Source: Verrucomicrobiota bacterium
GTDB lineage: Bacteria > Verrucomicrobiota > Verrucomicrobiia > Limisphaerales > JAHEOI01
Direction: 5' to 3'
DNA: 9,784 bases
Assembly: GCA_018610125.1 (NCBI GenBank)
Contig: JAHEOI010000176.1
Location: 1 to 9,784, forward strand
Part shown: positions 7,027 through 9,784 of the stretch, in pieces
How positions within the stretch are numbered: position 1 is the stretch's first letter
Layout: every line of letters starts with the position of its first letter
Notes under the pieces: generated by a model
The model's database searches: none
What the model was told of the DNA's origin: nothing
Seen by the model: the letters and a program-made list of their open reading frames with translations, nothing else
Position numbers and translations under genes: made by a program

Positions 7027-7072
7027 TCGTCGTTTCGCTCGATTTTTGGCGAGAGTGCGAGGGGCTTGTCGA

Positions 7073-9403
7073 TTAAGGCCGGGGACGGCGTCGCATCGGG
7101 GCTTGTGACTGGAATCGCCGGAGGAGGTTGGCGGCCGGCTGGAAGTTGGGGGCGATGTCCAATGCGCGTTGAGCGGCTTGTTTGGCTTGATCGTATTGTT
7201 TGAGGCGCACGAGGATGGTCGCGCGAGCGTAGGGTATACGGGGTGAGTCGGGGTTGATCGATTCGGCACGCAGCAGGGTGTCGATGGCCTTTTGCGGCTG
7301 GTTTGCTTGGGAGTAGCCCAATCCGAGGTTGTACCAGGCGCGTGAGTTGTTCGGATTCAGCTCGGTTGCTTTCTCGAGGGATTGAATCGCCTGCTTCAGC
7401 TTTCCGGCTTCATTGTAAGCGAGGCCGAGGCGGTAATGGTAGTCACCCACCCCGGGCTCTAACTCACAGGCGACTTTAAGGTGCTCAACGGCTTGGGAGG
7501 GCTTGCCGACGGCACTCAGACTGACCGCGAGCGCGTGACGGATCGGGGCCGAGTTGGGGTCCCACTCGACCGCTCGGCGGAGGTAAGGGAGCGACGCTTT
7601 GGGATTGCCTCGATCGAACTGGAATACCCCTTTTTGGAGTGATCCGGATGGCTGATCTTGATGATAATCCAGGTAGCGCATGAGATCGGTGGCCGCGGGC
7701 TGATCCAAATCGAGCACCGATCGAAGCGACCATGCGGCATCGATGCGGACCTTTCTCACCGGATCCTGCAGGAGCTCGCGCAGGGTGCTACGGACGGCTT
7801 GATTGGGCTGTTGGGCGAGCGGATCCAGGGACTCGGCTGCCGCGCCCCGTACGAATGGGGATGGATCCTCGGTCTGCTTTCGGAGGGTTGTGGTTACTTC
7901 TGAACGACCACTCCAGCGCTGTAGGAGGTGGGTTCCAACCGCACGCCAAATTGGATTGGATTCCTCGGTTGCCATTTTGAGGAGGTCATCCACGACATCG
8001 GCGTTGCCTTCCCGCGCTTCGGCAACCCACGTCGCTCGCTCACGCGTATGCCGGTCCATTGAATCGCCGTACCAATCTTGGACGTGCTTGAGCGCCCATT
8101 TGGTCGATTCGTCTTCGTGACATCGGTTACAGGCATTCGGCACGCCGTATTGCTTGGTCAGGAGGGGATCCGGGATGGTGAAGCCGTGATCCCGGCGGGG
8201 GTCGCGTTGCATGTAGACGGTTTCCGGCATATGGCAATCGACGCATTTGCCGCCGGCCGTTCCCGGCTTGTGGTGACTATGGGAAGCGGGATCGATTTCG
8301 GGACTATCTTGGCGTTGGCCGCTGTGACACCGCATGCAGAGCGCGTTTCCCTGAGTGATCAATTCGGCCGAGTGCGGCTCGTGGCAATCCATGCAGGTCA
8401 CTCCGGCCGTATGCATCTTGCTGCTCAAAAAGGAGGTGAAGACGTAATTTTCGCCATTGACCTGACCATCCGGGTAATAGGTGTCCGATTCATCCGGAAT
8501 GACCAGCGAGTAATGGTTGAGATAGGCTTCTCCCGGATGAAAATCGCCTGTCAGCTCGGAGCGTCGTGAATGACATGCGCCGCAGGCGTCCATCGTGATT
8601 TTGGGCGAATGATTCGGGAGTGTCGGATCGTCCTGTTGATCGGGGTAATCCCGCTGCCAATCGACGTGGTCGGCCATTGGACCATGGCATGACTCACAGC
8701 TCACCCCCATCTCGGCCATGGTGGTGCTGTAACGGTCGCTCTCGGCATTGTAATGTTTTCTCAGCCGGGTGTTGTGGCAGGTGGCGCACATGCTGTTCCA
8801 ATTCATGCCACGATTGGTCCAGTGTCCCCATTCCTCCGGTCGGCGATCCTCGTCGCCGAACACATTGAACCACTCCCCGGTTTTCGAATCGACGGCAAGC
8901 TCGGTCGCTTGATAACGCCCGTCGCCGATCGGTACCAGGAATTGCTTCAGCGGCTCGGTCCCGATCACCCGCTCGACGGTAAACGACCGCTTCTTGTCCT
9001 CGGCGGCGTTGGCGATGATTTGATAGGTATCATTTGTTGCGCGGATTTGGCTTGTTTGAGTGCCGTGCTTGACCGTGTGTGCGGGCCGGAAGGCATCACC
9101 CTCTTTTTGGGGGGAGACCGGGCGTTCAGCGAGGCCATGGTGGGATTGTTTCCATTGGTCGTAGGCGGCGCGGTGACACTCCTTGCAGCTTTTCGAGCCG
9201 GCGTAGCGCTTAAACACGACCGAGTCCGGCTCCATGATAGTCTCTTGGGACGACTGGGAGGGTTGATTCGACACCGTTTCCTGGGTTGTTCTGTCTGAAC
9301 GCAACCAGAGGGTCGCAACCACGATGCCGACGACCAAGACGAGACCGAGCCCGAGCAGCGCAGTCTTTTTTCGGTTCACGTTTGTGCTCTTGGGTGATGC
9401 CAT
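7073..9403 (-). CDS. Octaheme cytochrome c with HEAT and TPR repeats, N-terminally membrane-anchored
   Basis: Numbered from the ATG at 9403 (776 residues), a basic N-terminus (NVNRKKT) precedes one hydrophobic segment (about 15-34), so the rest should lie outside the cytoplasmic membrane. Eight CxxCH motifs follow, at about 73 (CKECH), 206 (CATCH), 236 (CESCH), 274 (CGACH), 337 (CMDCH), 356 (CMRCH), 387 (CVDCH) and 425 (CNRCH). The first, in a YAGSKSCKECHRAAYDQW context, is cytochrome c554-like. Residues ~451-566 look like HEAT repeats (DPSPFVRGAAAESL, DPVRKVRIDAAWSL). Residues ~571-757 are TPRs (ALAVSLSAVGKPSQAVEHL, YRLGLAYNEAGKLKQAI, YNLGLGYSQANQPQKAI). It is probably a periplasmic electron carrier or oxidoreductase with a protein-docking tail; the substrate is unknown. 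I chose the ATG because a basic-then-hydrophobic anchor starts directly there. A GTG at 9445 with AAGGA 11 bases upstream would add 14 residues. Confidence 0.9.
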   Translation of the reverse strand: MASPKSTNVNRKKTALLGLGLVLVVGIVVATLWLRSDRTTQETVSNQPSQSSQETIMEPDSVVFKRYAGSKSCKECHRAAYDQWKQSHHGLAERPVSPQKEGDAFRPAHTVKHGTQTSQIRATNDTYQIIANAAEDKKRSFTVERVIGTEPLKQFLVPIGDGRYQATELAVDSKTGEWFNVFGDEDRRPEEWGHWTNRGMNWNSMCATCHNTRLRKHYNAESDRYSTTMAEMGVSCESCHGPMADHVDWQRDYPDQQDDPTLPNHSPKITMDACGACHSRRSELTGDFHPGEAYLNHYSLVIPDESDTYYPDGQVNGENYVFTSFLSSKMHTAGVTCMDCHEPHSAELITQGNALCMRCHSGQRQDSPEIDPASHSHHKPGTAGGKCVDCHMPETVYMQRDPRRDHGFTIPDPLLTKQYGVPNACNRCHEDESTKWALKHVQDWYGDSMDRHTRERATWVAEAREGNADVVDDLLKMATEESNPIWRAVGTHLLQRWSGRSEVTTTLRKQTEDPSPFVRGAAAESLDPLAQQPNQAVRSTLRELLQDPVRKVRIDAAWSLRSVLDLDQPAATDLMRYLDYHQDQPSGSLQKGVFQFDRGNPKASLPYLRRAVEWDPNSAPIRHALAVSLSAVGKPSQAVEHLKVACELEPGVGDYHYRLGLAYNEAGKLKQAIQSLEKATELNPNNSRAWYNLGLGYSQANQPQKAIDTLLRAESINPDSPRIPYARATILVRLKQYDQAKQAAQRALDIAPNFQPAANLLRRFQSQAPMRRRPRP

Positions 9404-9544
9404 ATACCAACCGAGATGGGAATCCTCTCCGAATTGACAGGACACAAGCCTGCCGATCCTTAAGGCTCTTGGCCTTTCCGAGACGGCGCATCCTCGATGC
9501 CGGCTTGAGCAACATTGCGCTTCGTCAAGGCAACCGCGCCAAAC

Positions 9545-9562
9545 CGACAGTCGCGACTGTCG
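9545..9562. promoter_or_regulatory. 18-bp perfect palindrome (candidate operator)
   Basis: CGACAGTCG is followed directly by its exact reverse complement CGACTGTCG, symmetric about 9553/9554. It lies 141 bases before the cytochrome ATG and 87 bases upstream of the right-facing -35 hexamer. A perfect dyad of this length without a loop is more typical of a dimeric repressor or activator site than of a terminator, and no T-run follows it on either strand. The binding protein is unknown. Confidence 0.5.
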
Positions 9563-9649
9563 CCGAGGAGAGTTTGCCCGTTAAAAGCCCCTTTGACAAT
9601 TCCCCTTTACTCCTTTCGTCGATCGTTTCTCGGTGCTTGGCGACTTGGC

Positions 9650-9677
9650 TTGTCAAAACGCCTGGTTGGGCTAGAAT
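9650..9677 (+). promoter_or_regulatory. Sigma70-like promoter for the right-edge gene
   Basis: TTGTCA (9650-9655; five of six match TTGACA) and TAGAAT (9672-9677; five of six match TATAAT) are separated by 16 bases. They lie about 44 bases upstream of the ATG at 9721, a normal leader length. This is the best-matching promoter in the window. Confidence 0.6.
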
Positions 9678-9720
9678 AGGCGATAGCCACGAAAGCGGGC
9701 TTTGTTGGGCCCGATTGAGC

Positions 9721-9784
9721 ATGAAACCTAGCACGAGTGAAAAACAAATGAGCATGGAAAAGAAGACTTCCGGCGCGCGGATGA
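9721..9784 (+). CDS. Start of an unidentified gene, cut by the window edge
   Basis: A frame opening with ATG at 9721 reads MKPSTSEKQMSMEKKTSGAR and stays open to the last base. In-frame alternative ATGs lie at 9748 and 9754. None has a strong Shine-Dalgarno sequence. The good promoter at 9650-9677 supports a real transcript in this direction. Only about 21 codons are visible, polar and basic with no signal peptide, and the product cannot be guessed. It would be transcribed divergently from the cytochrome gene. Confidence 0.5.
   Translation, partial: MKPSTSEKQMSMEKKTSGARM

Larger units (their letters stand above)
9404..9720. other. Divergent intergenic region between the cytochrome and the right-edge gene
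   Basis: These 317 bases hold no convincing gene. They contain an 18-bp perfect palindrome (9545-9562) and a good sigma70-like promoter facing right (9650-9677). If the cytochrome starts at the GTG (9445), its first 14 codons also lie here. An 76-residue minus-strand reading frame (9755-9525) overlaps the promoter and the next gene's start and has no recognisable motif, so it was not called. No clear promoter for the cytochrome gene was found. Confidence 0.6.

Noticed and set aside
7073..9403. Hydroxylamine oxidoreductase or octaheme nitrite/tetrathionate reductase
   Set aside because: All eight motifs are CxxCH with no CxxCK active-site heme and no crosslinking-tyrosine motif that I can recognise. 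The HEAT/TPR C-terminal half is foreign to those enzymes.
9525..9755. A 76-residue minus-strand frame in the right divergent region
   Set aside because: It overlaps the best promoter, the 18-bp palindrome and the start of the right-edge gene, and has no supporting ribosome site or motif.

Overview
The window looks like bacterial chromosome of fairly high GC, most likely from the Verrucomicrobiota or a close PVC relative. The main clue is the first protein. It ends in a DPDQDG...NLQEYAFGLDP segment and a C-terminal beta domain of the kind very common in large secreted verrucomicrobial proteins. A multiheme cytochrome fused to HEAT and TPR repeats fits the same group. The phylum call is inference from protein style; there is no rRNA or marker gene here.

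Layout. Bases 3-4319 (+) carry the 3' part of a giant exported, surface-type protein. It has six cadherin-like modules, one further beta domain, a seven-bladed FG-GAP propeller, an Ig-like domain and a calcium-site C-terminus. Its reading frame is open through the left edge, so the gene starts outside the window. It converges on a BCCT-family betaine/choline/carnitine-type transporter (4412-5989, -). That gene diverges from a PaaX-family transcriptional regulator (6204-7001, +). The regulator converges on an octaheme cytochrome c with HEAT and TPR repeats (7073-9403, -). A 317-base divergent region follows, with an 18-bp perfect palindrome and a good sigma70-like promoter. The first codons of another + strand gene (from 9721) run off the right edge.

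Most notable signal. The PaaX-like gene is bracketed by two copies of a 40-bp nested palindrome (6133-6172 and 6987-7026; 34 of 40 bases identical). One copy lies in the transporter/regulator divergent intergenic region. The other overlaps the regulator's stop codon between two convergent genes. The simplest reading is a regulator with its own paired operators that also controls the transporter. A repeated bidirectional terminator or small repeat element is the alternative. No phenylacetate-degradation genes, the classical PaaX targets, are present.

How the genes may work together. Transporter and regulator plausibly form one unit for uptake of a quaternary-ammonium compound. The giant adhesin-like protein and the cytochrome show no clear link to that unit. 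I saw no tRNA, rRNA, CRISPR array, insertion sequence or integrase.
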